From the NCBI GenBank assembly GCA_001792895.1, contig MARA01000005.1, positions 1,736,001 through 1,800,000 of the forward strand: a stretch of 64,000 nt of DNA. Reading direction: 5' to 3'. Below are positions 42,262 to 54,273 of this stretch, piece by piece; the stretch's first letter is position 1; the number at the start of each line of letters is the position of its first letter. The notes below the pieces were generated by a model. That model was not told the origin of the DNA. It was given only the letters and a program-made list of their open reading frames with translations, and ran no database searches. Both the position numbers and the translations under genes were made by a program. The DNA is from Lentinus brumalis. Lineage: Eukaryota; Basidiomycota; Agaricomycetes; Polyporales; Polyporaceae.

Positions 42262-45170
42262 TCACTGGTGCGTGAGAGGATCCACACAGACCACGCCGTC
42301 GCGCTCGCTCCACGGGTATCCCCACATGTGCAGCCACTCGCGAACTCCCGTCGCAAGGCGTGCCCTGGATGCGCCGCGCGCGGGGTCTTGAGTGCCCGTA
42401 TGCTTTTCTTCTCCGACGACAATATACGCTACAGCAAGGTCAGCATGGCCACGGAGCAGACGATACCACCACTGCACTCACCCAAACCATAGAAATGCTC
42501 ACGCTCGAGCTGGACAACGAGGATTCAGCCCTTGAACATCCCGGCACGGACAGAGGAACTTACCGCGAGCAAGAACTCCTCCAACACCTCGGTGGCTTCA
42601 GCGGCGTGTAAGCCGTGCAAGTCTAGCAGCGACTCCGTGCGCTCTTCCGGTGTCAGCGTCGAGTCCCCGCCGACGGACTGGCTAGCTATGCCCAGGCACA
42701 CACCCAACCCCGCGCCGCAGATGCGTCCACGGGCAGTCCTGTCACCTGGGTCATCCGACCAGCTGGCATCGCGCGCACGAACGGCCTGTTCGGCCAGTCT
42801 CGCCCGCTCCCGCACGAGCTTCCCTGCGGCCTCAACCATCTCTGCTGCCATTTTGGCGTTCAGGTCATGACCTTCACGACTGAAACGCTTAGCAGCAGCG
42901 CCATCCCCGCGCCTCCATGCATCTGCAGCGCGAGACAAGCATGCGTTGCGGGCCGCGCCGAGTCGAAGAGCCCTGTTGTGAGTCAGCATCGCCTGAACCT
43001 CGCCTCGTCTAGCAAACGTTCGCACCTTTGGCGATACGTCATGTAGAGCTTGTTGACCGACTCCCCAGTGGCAAGCGTGGGCAGAAGCGTCGGGGCATGG
43101 AGCTTGAGTCGCGGCGACGGCTTCGGTGCAATGATAGCGGTGTTGGGATGTAGTGGCTCAGCAGACGAGCCCATGGCTTCCCTGCGAGCAGCCAACGTAG
43201 CGGGGTCTTTCGGAAGCGGCTGCGCGTTGGCGGGAGGCTGTTTCTTGACGGCTGCAGCAAAGCGAGTGCGGCCTGGATCGTAACCGGGAGCGTCGCCCCG
43301 ACCATAGCCGTGTCCTCCTCTCCTAGGGCCGTTGTCTCGCCCGGAGGCAGCGTGATTCAGAGTCGGGAACTCGTCGAGTGACGCGCTCTGCTTGTGTTCT
43401 TGCGGGCTGTTGTGTATGTCGACGCGTGACATGGAGTGATTGAGGCCGGAAACGTCTATCTCTTGTGGAAGATGGTGCAAGAATTCGCAGTTCTCTCCCT
43501 TGGCACAGGTACCACGGAGCCAGAAACGACAGAGCGCTCGTTCCAAATCATGGCTATCATCTAGTCAATCATACTGCATCTGCACCAGGTGACCAGGACA
43601 CCCACCTGAATCGACAATCGGCCCGCAAGCATTCCCCAGCGAGGAAGTACCTACACACGCGATTCCCACCTTGAGCCGGGCGGCCGTTGACGAAGCGACC
43701 ACCGTTGCGTCCCTGTGGGCCATGGAAGGAGGCTCTGCCGCCACGAACGCCATGACCGTCCCGCTGTACCAACGATACCCTGTTGCCGACGGGTTGGATT
43801 CGAGGCTGCGATGGGGTGGGATGGTTTGTCATTGACCGATCGACGAGCCAAGTCATAGCACGCTCGAAGTCATATCCATTCGCCGCCAGTGCTTCCTCTA
43901 GCTCCGAGGGCGCAAGCGAAGCACCAAAGACTGAGCTAAGGACGTCAAACGGCGTCATACCATCCGTCAGCATAGCCGCGACTTCAGGATCCATGTCCTC
44001 ATCCTGATTCTGTGCCGCATGCGCCTGCGGTGTGTGACCGTTGTGGTCCATGCTGCCAAACACTTGCGGGAACGGGGAATCATCCGCGGACAGAGAAGAG
44101 CTCGAGATAGGCGAATGTCCCCACAAGAGATCGTCAGAGGTACTAGGATGGAAAGAGCGGGGCAAAAGACGAGCGGCGAACGGGTCGAAAGGATCGTCGT
44201 CGTCGTCATCGTCGTCCGGTCGCACGAAGGAGCGCAACGACGATGTGGGGGTACCAGACCTGGGCAGGAGGGAGCTATCGGGTGTGAGGGGGGCTGCGAT
44301 GGCGAGCTTGGATGTCGGCCGAGATGGGGGAGCCCACATGTCCGGCGACGGCGTATCTGCGCGAAGCGCTGCCATGGATCCGGGGTTCGAAGAAGCAGCG
44401 GAGAGAGGGCGGGGAATGGGTCTAAACTCTGAAGCCTTGGCGTTGAGCAGCCGGGGAGACGACATCGGGGAGGACGGGAGACTGACGGCGAACTGGGCGT
44501 GGGTGATTATGGGGGACACACTCGGAGACTCGCTGCGAGCGGACATGTACGACGAGGGCTGCCCTTGTGTCCCCAGAGGAGACATGAGCGGGGTGTGCGG
44601 CCGGCGGAAGATCATGGCAAGCGGGGAACTGGGAGCAGAGTTGGGAGTATCGGGACGGTTGGGAATCAAACGAGCAGAGTGGGTGGAGGCACGAGAAGAA
44701 GGACGAGAAATGGGACGGCGAGTGGGGGTAAGGAAGAGGAACGGAACGTTGTCTATGTCATCTCTGTGCTTGTGCATGAGGTCGAGAACGTGCTGCTCGA
44801 GCTACGTGTCCGACAGGGTCAGTAAGCCAGAGCGCGGCAGGACCGACACGAGACGCACCTCGTCTTCGCTCATGGGACCGAACATGTCCTTGAGGAGCAT
44901 CTTGAGCTCATCCTCGCGCTCGCCGTCGAGGAGACCGACGACACGAGCGACGAGGGACGAGCTGATGCTGTTCTGGTCGCCCTCTGCATCGCCGGTGAAC
45001 GCGTCTGGCTTGTAGAGACGTGCGATGGCGGCGAGCTGGGCACGGGTGTGGGGGAAGCGGGGTTGACCTGAATGGTCGTGGTCGCTATGGAGAGCGGCGG
45101 AGTCGGCGAGGTTGCTGAGCGAGGACGAGGGCCGGAGAAGGGCGATCGAGGGGGGGCCGAGGGTGGCCAT
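42262..45170 (-). CDS. CUE-like, CCCH zinc-finger, DUF1771 and Smr domain protein
   Basis: The start MATLGPPSIALLRPSSS at 45170 leads to exon 1, ending at 44859. A 57-nt intron (44858-44802, GTGCGT..TACTGAC..GTAG) removes an apparent in-frame stop, and exon 2 begins LEQHVLDLMHKHRDD. A disordered Ser/Pro region with an Asp run (RPDDDDDDDDPFDPF) follows, then a CUE/UBA-like helix set (TPFDVLSSVFGASLAPSELE). Two CCCH fingers come next (CRYFLAGECLRADCRF..H and CRFWLRGTCAKGENCEFLH). DUF1771 (LRLGAARNACLSRAADAWRR) and an Smr domain (LLDLHGLHAAEATEVLEEFL, then AYIVVGEEKHTG) complete it. It ends VDPLTHQ at 42262. Smr domains are RNA/DNA endonuclease or binding modules, and relatives are linked to mRNA quality control. 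That role is inferred. Confidence 0.88.
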
Positions 45171-45445
45171 GGCAGACGGCGGGGAGCTAGCACACAGCAG
45201 CGTAGACAGACGAGGGCGAGGGCGGGTCGCGGTGCATGAGGAGCGAAGGAGAGGCGGGGACAGAGCCAGCGCGCGAGGCTCAGTCTCCTCTTATGGCCGT
45301 CCCTTTGCTCAGGGTCCCGCATGCCTCATTCCACCAACGTGCCCCTTTGCTCCCAAGCCAATAACCACATACATACTGTACGCTACTCCGGGTGTATATC
45401 ATTACAAAACAAAACAATCCTCGACGTCGTGCACAACCAAAGCAA

Positions 45446-47547
45446 TCACCGCCCGTTGATCGTAGCCATCGAGTCCCGCCTTCCCTGCTCCGTGCCCCCG
45501 CTCGTCTCCTCCGGCGCGCGATTCGGGTGGTCTGGTATCTTGTCTATCTCTGCCTTCGCCTCCTCCCAGGCTTCCAGGTTCTGCACCATAGACGTCAGCA
45601 AGTGTCGCACAGAGTGTCCATCGAAGCCGACCGACCTGCTTGCACCAGTCCCGATGGCTCCTCGCCATGCTGATCGCCATCTCGCGCAGGTCAGCGACCT
45701 TCTGTCGCTGGAACCGGTCCAAGTCCGCCTGGATCGTCGAGCTCGAGTACTTCAGGTCTTGTGCTGACAGATGCAGCGCATCCTCCAGCTGCCGCGCCCA
45801 GTCGTCAGCTCGCAATCAAGCTCCCTGACACGCCCTTGTGCTTACCTGAGAGATCGTCTCCCTCGTCTTCGTGATCGTGTTCCGACGCGCCGTCTCCGGG
45901 TCCACGTCCATCATCCCGTGCAGCGTGTAGCTCAGCGCGCTCAGCAAGCCCATCCCCGGCGCCCGCCGTTTCACAGGATTGGGCCCCGGGTGCGGCGGGA
46001 GGTACGCCGATTCCTCCTGTCGCCGCACCTCGTTCTCATTCCCAGCTCGTTCCTCACCTTCGTCCTCCCCTTGCTCCCCCTGCGAGGGAGAAGTCCGAAT
46101 CGTACTCGAACGGCCCTGGCTCAACGCCTCCTCCAGTCTCCGTGCCTCCCGCTCCGCCTTCTCCAGTTCCTCCAGTTGCTCCCGCTTCGCCTCCAATGAC
46201 TCCTGCGTCATCTCGTACTGCACGTGCTTCTGGTGCCGGTACTGCAGTAGTTTCTTGATGATCGTCGCAAACTGGCTGTATTCATGCAGCGGTTCTGCCC
46301 AATTCTGTTCGAATTCCTGTAGCTGTAGCGACATAATGTCAACATCCCCCATTCCACATGCGTGCGAGGCAGGATAACGCACCAGCTTCGTCGTAGACAT
46401 GTACGTCGCATCAACGGCCTGCCCAGTCTTCTCGATCGCCGTCGAAAGCTGGCCAGTCTCGTTCAGGCTGAACCCGTTGAGCGTGGCCCCAAGCTCCGAG
46501 TAGTCCTGCGCAAACTCCGACCACCGCTTCATTGTCCTCCTCGTCACCTTCTCCATAGGTCCGCCCAGATGTGCCGCGAACTTGTTCGTGAACACCTCCG
46601 AGTCCAAGAACCGCTGGTCCGGCCTCCGCAGCGGGTGTGCCGCGGACGGGTTCGGAAGCGCAGCGTACGCCATGGCCGCTTCCTGATCTGTGGGATTATG
46701 TGAGGGTGCCTTGAGGATGTTCTTGGGCAGTAGCGAGATCGGCGGCGAGTTCAGGACCTCCGTCTATTCTCCCAGTCTCCGTCAGAGTACCCAAAGGGTG
46801 TTCAGACAAGATACTCACCCAAGACACCTCGCCATCCAAGAACCGGTGGAACACATGCTCGTTCGACAAGATAGGGTGGCGCGCAATCCTGTTCAAGAAC
46901 GTCTGCAGCATGCGCTTCCGCCTCGCAATCATCGCCGCGTCCTCCTTCGCCTTCGCCTGCTTGACCGCATAGTCGCCTATTGTCTGCTTGGATGGTATCG
47001 GGGGTATAATGAGCGTCGGGTACAGCTTGACGAGGTTGCTCCGCAGGGACTCGAACTCGGAGTACCTGTGGTGTGCTTCTGCAGTCTAAAGGGGACCCGT
47101 GAGCACACGGAGGAGGGAGTACATCCGTTGAGCTCACCCCTGCGCGTATGACGTATGTGATATACGGCGAGGACGAGTTCACCGAGGTCTTCAGCGCATC
47201 CGTAATCTACACCACAACCACACAGCAAGGTCAGCTACCCAGTCCTGCAACCATACCCACAAGATACCACGCACCAGAATCTCCGCGTCATCTCCTGAAT
47301 GAAGCCAGTGGTCCCTCGTGCAACAGAAGTCGCTCTTCTGCGCCTGGGGCTGCCTATGCGAGCCGGGACTGGGGAACGTGTTCCTCCTCGAGGGCGACGT
47401 CGGCGGAGATGCGAGCGGCGCGGAGTGCGACACGAGCTCGGGGGACGACACCCCGGAGATGTCGACCTGCGAGGACGAGGTATCGGAGTGGGATTGGAGA
47501 CGCTGCGGCTCGCTCTCGAACGGGTTCTCGTCTTCAAATACTTCCAT
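45446..47547 (-). CDS. PX-BAR sorting nexin, SNX41/ATG20 type
   Basis: Start MEVFEDENPFESEPQRL at 47547; an in-frame ATG 33 nt upstream is less likely. The PX domain runs over several exons (ITDALKTSVNSSSPYITYVI, HHRYSEFESLRSNLVKLYPT, IIPPIPSKQTIGDY, RRKRMLQTFLNRIARHPILS, VFHRFLDGEVSW). It should bind phosphatidylinositol 3-phosphate. A BAR-type helical region follows (RTMKRWSEFAQDYSELGATL to KREQLEELEKAEREARRLEE), with a charged insert and a last coiled segment (LEDALHLSAQDLKYSSSTIQ). It ends MATINGR at 45446. In yeast the Snx4-Snx41/Atg20 heterodimers act in endosome-to-Golgi retrieval and selective autophagy. The exact paralogue was not tested. Confidence 0.82.
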
Positions 47548-47950
47548 GGTTTGCACTTGCACTAGACGTTCACGTCGCAATCGGAGGACGAGGACGCGTG
47601 GGGGCGGAGAGGGAGGCGGTGGTGGGATGCAAGTACGGCAGACTGGGAACTGCGTATGGGCGCTTCCATTCTACGACACGACTAGCCACCCGTCGATCAC
47701 GCAGTCTCGAGGACAGCTAGAGGACACGCGAATGTACAAGACCACGGTCAGACGGACCTATATACACGTTATCGTCTAGAAATGAAGTACAGTACGAATA
47801 TAATCACGAAAGCGCAACCAGAACAGCGTAAACAGAGACGACGATACATACAAATACATGGCCAGTGGCCGATATACGCTGCTTCCAAGCTGGTGGTATC
47901 CGAATCGACTCTCCCTACGTCGATCCCTCTCATCATCCGCCTCCGCCCCC
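47548..47950. other. Intergenic region upstream of the sorting nexin
   Basis: 403 bp with a poly-purine or pyrimidine bias and the 3' flank of the transcription factor gene. No further gene is supported. Confidence 0.5.
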
Positions 47951-50900
47951 TCACATACCCATCTGCGCAACAAAGTCCTGCCACGCCGTCTGCATCGTGT
48001 TCTCCGGGGAATACGACCGTCCAGCCGAGTAGTCTCCGTCCATCGAAATCGGCGACGTCGCGTACATCTCCGCACCCGCACCTCCAGACCCCACGTGACC
48101 ATAGTCGAACACAGGGAAGTACTGCGGGAACATCGGGTTCAAGCCCTCCATCTGCAGACCCGGCAGTTGCTGCTGTGGCGTCTGCTGCTGGGACGGCGGG
48201 TATTCTGCCTGGCCAAACGTCGGCGTCATCGGCTGCAAGCTGTGCATCGTCTGCGGCTGCTGGGGCTGGTAGTGCGTCGGGGACACCTGCGCGCCGTTCT
48301 GCATTGGCTGCGACGACGGCCCCGCTTGACTTGGTCCGACCCCCATTGCCGATGCGCCGTGTGGTGGCGAGGGGACAAACGTACGCAGGTACTGCAAGAC
48401 GTACGGGTGCACCTGCTGCTCCTCTGGCTGCTTCAGGGGCAGCGGGACGATAGGGTTCAGCGATGTCGGCGAGCGATCCGTGATCTGCGGAGACATGGAC
48501 TTCTCCTTCTGCTCGACGAGCCGTGTCCTGCCGCCGAGCGTGCTCAACTCGTCATTGTCATCCGCCGGCGTCGTCGGTTCTGAGATCGTGCCTGCCCTTG
48601 AAGGCGGTGTGTTACGGTAGGCGGAAAGGCTGGCATGGGCCTTCTCCCGCAGCCTGAGCATGATTCCCTGAAGACCCGGTGATATCAACATCGCGAGCAA
48701 TGTCCGACGGATCGATATACGTACCAAGACCTTCTCGGCGTGGAAGAACTTTGCGGTCTTTGAAAACAAGTCGCAGGCAGAGTCGAGCTGGACCAGAGCA
48801 GACGGCGCAAGGCTCATGGACGGACAGCGGGTGACGATGGATCCCAAGATGATCTGTGGTAGAGTTCAATGATCAGAGATATTAGAAGAGCGCACTTGAC
48901 CTACCGAGCATGAGAACAAGTGTGTCCACAAAAACCACATCCGCTCGGTGAGCTCTTTCAGCTGCGAGTAAATGTTACGGACGAGAGCGACGAGAGAGCC
49001 CGCGCTACGATATGCCGCGATGAATGAGCCTCCGTACGGACTGCCCAGAGGATCCTTGGGATGGTCGCTGATGGCCCTGGCGAAGAATCCGCGGTGCATG
49101 TACAGCAGATCTATCACGCATGGTTATCAGCTTGCTAGTCAGGATCCACAGACACTGCCACGTACTCGACTCCCGGATAGCCAGCACGAGGTGGCGCTGG
49201 AGGATCAGTGGAACGCTCTCGTAGTAGTTGCCTTGCCGCGACTCCGAGTTGCCAAAGCCAGCGATTTGGAGCGATGCAGGAACGGTGAACCCGCGCAGCT
49301 TGCGGTCAAGCTGGAGAACGGTGCTGTACGTCGGCGTCTTCGCACCGAACGCTTGATCGTATACTTGGTTCATGCACTCGGAAGTGAAGCGATGCTTCCA
49401 CCAGTGGACTGTGGAGCGTATGAGTGTGTCTGGCCGCCCGCCTAGGGGAGGCGCTCACATGTTTCCTCGTTGTTCGGGTCCTCAATGTACGGCTTCTTGC
49501 AGTCGATATGGACCAGGCTGAAGGACGGCGGGCGGCCGAGCGTGAACGACTGATTGGCGGTCAGTCACAATCAGACGTGCCAAAGGACCAAACGCACTTG
49601 CAACAGATCGTACGAGTAGAGTTCCCAGAAACTCTCCCGGCGTCGCTGAATCTCCGCCAGGTCAACTTTCCATCGGCCAGCATCACGGTCTGGCAAACAA
49701 GTTAGATCGTCGACTGCGAAGGCGGCTCGATTGTGAACTTACGAAGACCCATCTGCAAAAACGGTGAGCATGCTGGTTGAGAACACGGAGCAGACACTCA
49801 CGCTGACGCCCAGCTTGACAGCAAGACCCATGAACGCCCACCTGGATCCGACTCCACTGCCATGGCGTTCGCCCAGAAAGAGGTAGAACGCCATCAGATA
49901 CTGTCACGTAAGGGATGCGGGGTAAGTGCTACTACTCGGTCCGCATTGACTGCAGCGTACCAGTGCCTGGACGGCGGCCAGTGTGGGCTCCTCGAATATG
50001 GGGCTCTGAAAGAGGGCGGCCCTTGCGAGATGGTGGTACTTTTCTGCCTCGATGTTGTACGCCGGGCGGGCGATGTCCATCAAGCTTCCGATTGCGAGGA
50101 CCATGAACATGAGCGACAGCTGATGCGACATGACCGGATCGTCCATCTGTGGGGTGGCGTTGGGGTTGTAGAATTGGCTGAAGGCGGACTCGTTGAACTG
50201 GGCCATGGAGATTGGGTTGTACCTGATCCGGGAACACGTGAGAACCGGGGTGGACGACGGGATGAGAGACGTACATCCACGCAGCGTGTTGGTAGTAGAT
50301 GTTTCGCAGCTCGGTCGCCTCGTCGACGGGGGGCAGATACCAGAAGAGACTGCGCAACCGCTCTATCCGCATCGTCTCGGCGTCAAGAGTGAGGGGGAGA
50401 CTGGGTGCGACGGGGAAGAGGCCACTGAGGGAGAGGACCTCGGGAGATAGGAGTTTGCGGAGATTGGTGGACCGCTGGTCACGGTCGTCGTCCTTGTTTT
50501 CCTCATTCTGGCCAAGGAGCTGTCAGCCAGCCAGATAGAGCAAAGGGGATGTTCACACGAACCGTCAAGAAATACTGAGAGGAGTCAGAGTTGGGTTAGC
50601 TGGAAGGGCGGAGGCGAGAGTGACTCACCCAGGAGCTGGTAGCCTGGCCGAAGTAGTTGGTGCGACCGGTGTCAGAGATCGCTAGTGAGCCGAAGGAGTC
50701 GACGACGTCGGCCCCTGGCTCGTCGGAGGAGCCATTTGGGGCACCAGTGTTGATGAGGTTCTCGCGCTGTATGGGAGCCTTTATTCGCAGGAGGTCATCG
50801 GAGAGGAGGGGATGCGGCTCGAGAGAGTGTATGGCATGCGATGTGCGGAGAGCGTCCTCGAGTTCGCGGACGCGATTTGCGAGCTGGTTGATCTTTTCGT

Positions 50901-51334
50901 GGAGGTCTTGTGTTGAAGCGAGGACGAATCTGGGTGCGCTAAGTAAGACCGTCGTAAGAGAGGGAGTCGGCAGAGGGGGAGATACATACCGATTGCCCTT
51001 GCCTGTGGTGAGGGAGCCTGGATAGCGGACGGATAGCGGGTCACGAACGGAGTGGGGAGTGAGAGGGAAGAGTGGTACGCACCGTCTGGACAGATGGCGG
51101 CACAACCGCGCTTGACACAGGAGCCACATGGGATGGCGCGATCACAACGCAACTTGAGCCTTGGGGGAGCGGGGGATGTGTGAGACACGGGGACGCGTAG
51201 ACGCGGAATCGGGGGTACCTGCGACACTCTGCGCAGGAGAGACGGGTTGCGCCGCGCTTGCGCTTCTTCTCGCCGTTGACGGGGTCTTTGGGGGAGAGAT
51301 CTTGGGGCGAGAGCATGGGGTCCTGGGAGGACAT
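47951..51334 (-). CDS. Zn2Cys6 fungal transcription factor
   Basis: Nuclear DNA-binding regulator. Start MSSQDPMLSPQDLSPKD at 51334. A basic stretch (KKRKRGATRL) precedes the six-cysteine cluster, CAECRR-LKLRCDRAIPCGSC-VKRGCAAICPDG, interrupted by an intron after CRR and another after PDG. A short coiled-coil linker or dimerisation segment follows (DLHEKINQLANRVRELEDAL). Then comes the middle-homology (Fungal_trans) region over many exons (MFMVLAIGSLMDIARPAYN, AFYLFLGERHGSGSRWAFMG, GLHRDAGRWK, RRRESFWELYSYDLLQSFTL, GRPPSF). The C-terminus is Gln/Pro/Ser-rich, ending QDFVAQMGM at 47951. Target genes are not inferable. Its start faces the PDCD2-like gene across a divergent promoter. Confidence 0.9.
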
Positions 51335-52082
51335 GGAGGAGGAGGCGGAGAGAGGAAGCGCGGGAGAGAAGGATATAAGACACACGCCCGGCTGCCTGCT
51401 TCTGCTCGGCAAGATCCCTGCACGCTCTCCGGCGACAAAAGCAGCACACCGATCGCTTGTTTATCCCGTGTGCTCTGTGCGCGTGTCGAGGGGGCTGTTG
51501 CTCGACGCAGACGGGCCTGGAATGCAACGGACGTTCGAGCAAGAGCGCGCGGGGTGGCGTACCTCCGGGGAGGGCAGCATTGCTGGTATGCCGCTATGCA
51601 TGGTATCGAGATGCGATCCACGCTCCCCGCGATCCTTGCTGCCGGCACAGCTGAGATGGCGCATCACGCTCTTGTTATTATTCAGTGCACGGCGGTGTCT
51701 CATGAGTGCATGAGTTGCCAGGCGAGTTGCTCAGTATCCACGCCGCCCCGCCGTCTGCGCGCGCCCCCGGCTGCCCGGTCCGGTGGTTGTGTGCTGTTTG
51801 GATGCAGAGGCGCCGCGCATATTTTCTGTGCGCGCGTCTGGCGAGGCTTGTCTCTGACCACGACTGTGCCCTCGGTGAGTATTCTTTCCTGCTGGCTTCG
51901 TGTGATGAGCCTTCTAGATGACGAGTCCGAATCGCTGCGAATGAGCTTCTCGGCCGCAGCTGTCATTGACGATACCATAAATTATACCATTCATGCTTTT
52001 CTGACCTGCCCTCTTCCTCGCCTCCTTCCTCGATCTCCTCGCTAACGCTTCTCTCCCTAGCTCCTCAAGCTCTCCACTTGCC
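51335..52082. other. Divergent promoter between the Zn2Cys6 factor and the PDCD2-like gene
   Basis: 748 bp between two ATGs facing away from each other. Short open frames here are GC-biased shadows. A C/T-rich stretch lies just before 52083 (CTTCTCTCCCTAGCTCC), typical of strong fungal promoters. Confidence 0.55.
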
Positions 52083-53764
52083 ATGCCTCCCGCTGACGTT
52101 GACTGGTCGGACTCGGACGATGAGCTGGACGCGGACGTCGAGACCGCCGTCCAGCTCGGCCTCCCAGACGGTCCTCTCCTCTCCCCAGCAGAGCTCTCAG
52201 ACCCCACTGTATCGCGTTTAGGTGGTCATCCCGTACGATGCCCCTTCGCTTATCCATGTACTCGCTCTGTATTGATCACTGCCCTATTCAATCTTTTGCC
52301 ACATCTGCTCCACCTGCCTTCTCCCGCCCGTGTGTAGACCTTCCTGTCTCCGCCGCCGCCGCCCCTCGCATACGCAACATGCAACAACTGCGCGCAGCCT
52401 ATGGAGCTGCTCGCTCAAGTCTGGTGTCCCATGGAGCAGAGTCCCAACGACAGGGCCCTCTTCGTCTGGGCCTGCGCCAACTCCTCCTGTCAACGCAAGG
52501 AAGGGAGGTGCGTGTAACCCGATTGCAACCGATCGATCTCCCTCCTTCCTGATCGCGTCCTCCACAGCGTCCGCGCATGGCGGGAGCTCCGCTACAACAA
52601 AAAGTACGCCGAAAAGCTCGAGAAGCAGGAAGCCAGACGCAAGGAGAAGGAAGCCCTTAAAGCCAAAGCCGCTGCGGACGCCGCAGCGAAGAACGCTCAG
52701 CCCAAGAGCAACCCCTTCGCCGTGTGTATCTGCCTCTTGCGCACGCGCTCCTCGTCTCCTCGGCATGGCCACACTGACGCCTCTGTCTCCAGCTCGCGGG
52801 AAACTCTGCACCAAACCCGTTCGGGCTGGGTTCTCAGATCTTTGGCAATCCAGATCCTGAACCCGAAGCTTTGCCAGAGCCTGAAAAGCCGTCTTCCAAG
52901 ACGGACTCCACCGGTGCCGACGACGTGTCGGACGACAGTGGCTCCGACAGCGAAGACAACGAAGACGAGCAGGACGCGCTCGCCGCCGCCCTCCAGGCCA
53001 CTTCTCTTCAGGATTCGCCCTGGACAGCCGCGCCCGCCTATTCGCCTCTGTACCTCTCCACAGTACCCGAGTACCTCCCGCCGCCTCCGAAGGTGAAGGT
53101 GCCGGCGGGGGCCGCGGTCGTCGACGTGGACGACGACAAGGGTGCGAAAGACAAGGACACCGGGTCCTGGGCCATGGAAGGCTACGAGAACTCGATAGAC
53201 GTCGACCACGCGTTCGAGCGGTTCAGCAAGCGCGTCTCCTACGAGGGCGAGCAGTGTCTCAGGTGCGCCGCACGTTCCTATTCCTCTCCTTGCCCGAAGC
53301 TAACGGCAGGACACGGCAGGTACGAATTGGGCGGGACGCCGCTTCCCTTCTCGAGCGACAAGGCGTTCGATAAACTCTTTCCCCTTCCACCTGCTCCCCC
53401 GTTGCCCATCACGAAGCCAGACTTTATGGTGACGCCCCCACGGAAACGCAGCTACGCGCCCGAGTCCCTCCCGCCATGCCCGCACTGCAAGTCACGGCGG
53501 GTGTTCGAGTGCCAGCTGATGCCGAACCTCATCAACGTTCTGAAGCCGCCCCAGGACAATGGCTCGGCCCAAGTGAAAAAGCAGACAGATGAGGAGCGGC
53601 GCGCCGAGGTGCTCAAAGCGCTACGGGGCCAGAACGCGACGGGACGGGGGATGGAGTGGGGAACGTGCATGATATTCTCATGCGAGAAGGACTGTGCGGC
53701 GACGACGCCGGGCGCGGCGACTACATGGCGGGAAGAGTACGTGCTCGTGCAGTGGGACGAGTGA
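52083..53764 (+). CDS. PDCD2/Tsr4-like ribosome biogenesis chaperone
   Basis: Relatives (yeast Tsr4, human PDCD2) bind nascent uS5/Rps2 and promote 40S maturation. Start MPPADVDWSDSDDELDAD at 52083, with an acidic N-terminus. Four introns join cleanly, after GGHP, KEG, NPFA and CLR. The MYND-like zinc finger is split by them: CNNCAQPMELLAQVWCPMEQ and ACANSSCQRKEG, followed by SVRAWR. A charged linker (DDVSDDSGSDSEDNEDEQD) leads to the PDCD2 C-terminal domain. It has YENSIDVDHAFERFSKRVSY, EGEQCLRY, PCPHCKSRRVFECQLMPNLI and GTCMIFSCEKDC. It ends YVLVQWDE at 53764. Domain order and length (roughly 470 residues) are normal. Confidence 0.9.
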
Positions 53765-54273
53765 GCTTGAGGTTGCCATTCCCGCGAAGAGGCCCCGAGT
53801 CCCGGTGATGATGCAATGTCCTTCTGTCTTGTAGCCTGTATCCTTCTCGCATTTGTAGCAGATAGAAGATCGTGTTCGATTGCACTCTCGCAGACGAGCC
53901 CGACGTACCCCGGGTCCGTTTCTGCGCCCGAAGACATGTTGCCGCCACAGCGAAGAATGGGCATATGTAAGATATAGATAGACAGGTCGTCGGTGGGATA
54001 CGGCGGTGTGCCTGCAATTGTGCTTCTTGTATTGTATGGTCAACAGGAAGGTCTCGCTGCGGGGTGGCAACAATGGCACCGCCCTCTGTCGCAACAGCAG
54101 ATGCTTACCTACAATAGCATCCCTCGTCCATCTCGCCGCTCTCTTTCTCCCTCCATCTCTCCCAACCGTCCATTCCTGTTCTCTTTCTCTCCTCCTTTGC
54201 GCTACCCTCATCATAATCAACAAGATAGTATACCCAAACACTTTCCTTGTCTCCAAGCACTCGATCAGTCAAT
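53765..54273. other. Intergenic region
   Basis: 509 bp with the 3' flank of the PDCD2-like gene and a strongly C/T-rich 5' flank (CTCTCTTTCTCCCTCC near 54140) of the PH-domain gene. Open frames on both strands are composition shadows. Confidence 0.5.

Noticed and set aside
44802..44858. Apparent in-frame stop in the CUE/CCCH/Smr gene
   Set aside because: A 57-nt intron with donor GTGCGT, branch-like TTACTGAC and acceptor GTAG removes it in phase 0, joining SEDE to LEQHVLD.
48493..51978. Overlapping plus-strand frames opposite the Zn2Cys6 factor
   Set aside because: They are antisense shadows of GC-rich exons; the minus-strand frame carries the zinc cluster and the middle-homology motifs with consistent introns.
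54247..54273. Longer N-terminus of the PH-domain protein starting at 54247
   Set aside because: The sequence at 54247 is TTG, not ATG; the first ATG in frame is at 54274, after a C/T-rich leader.
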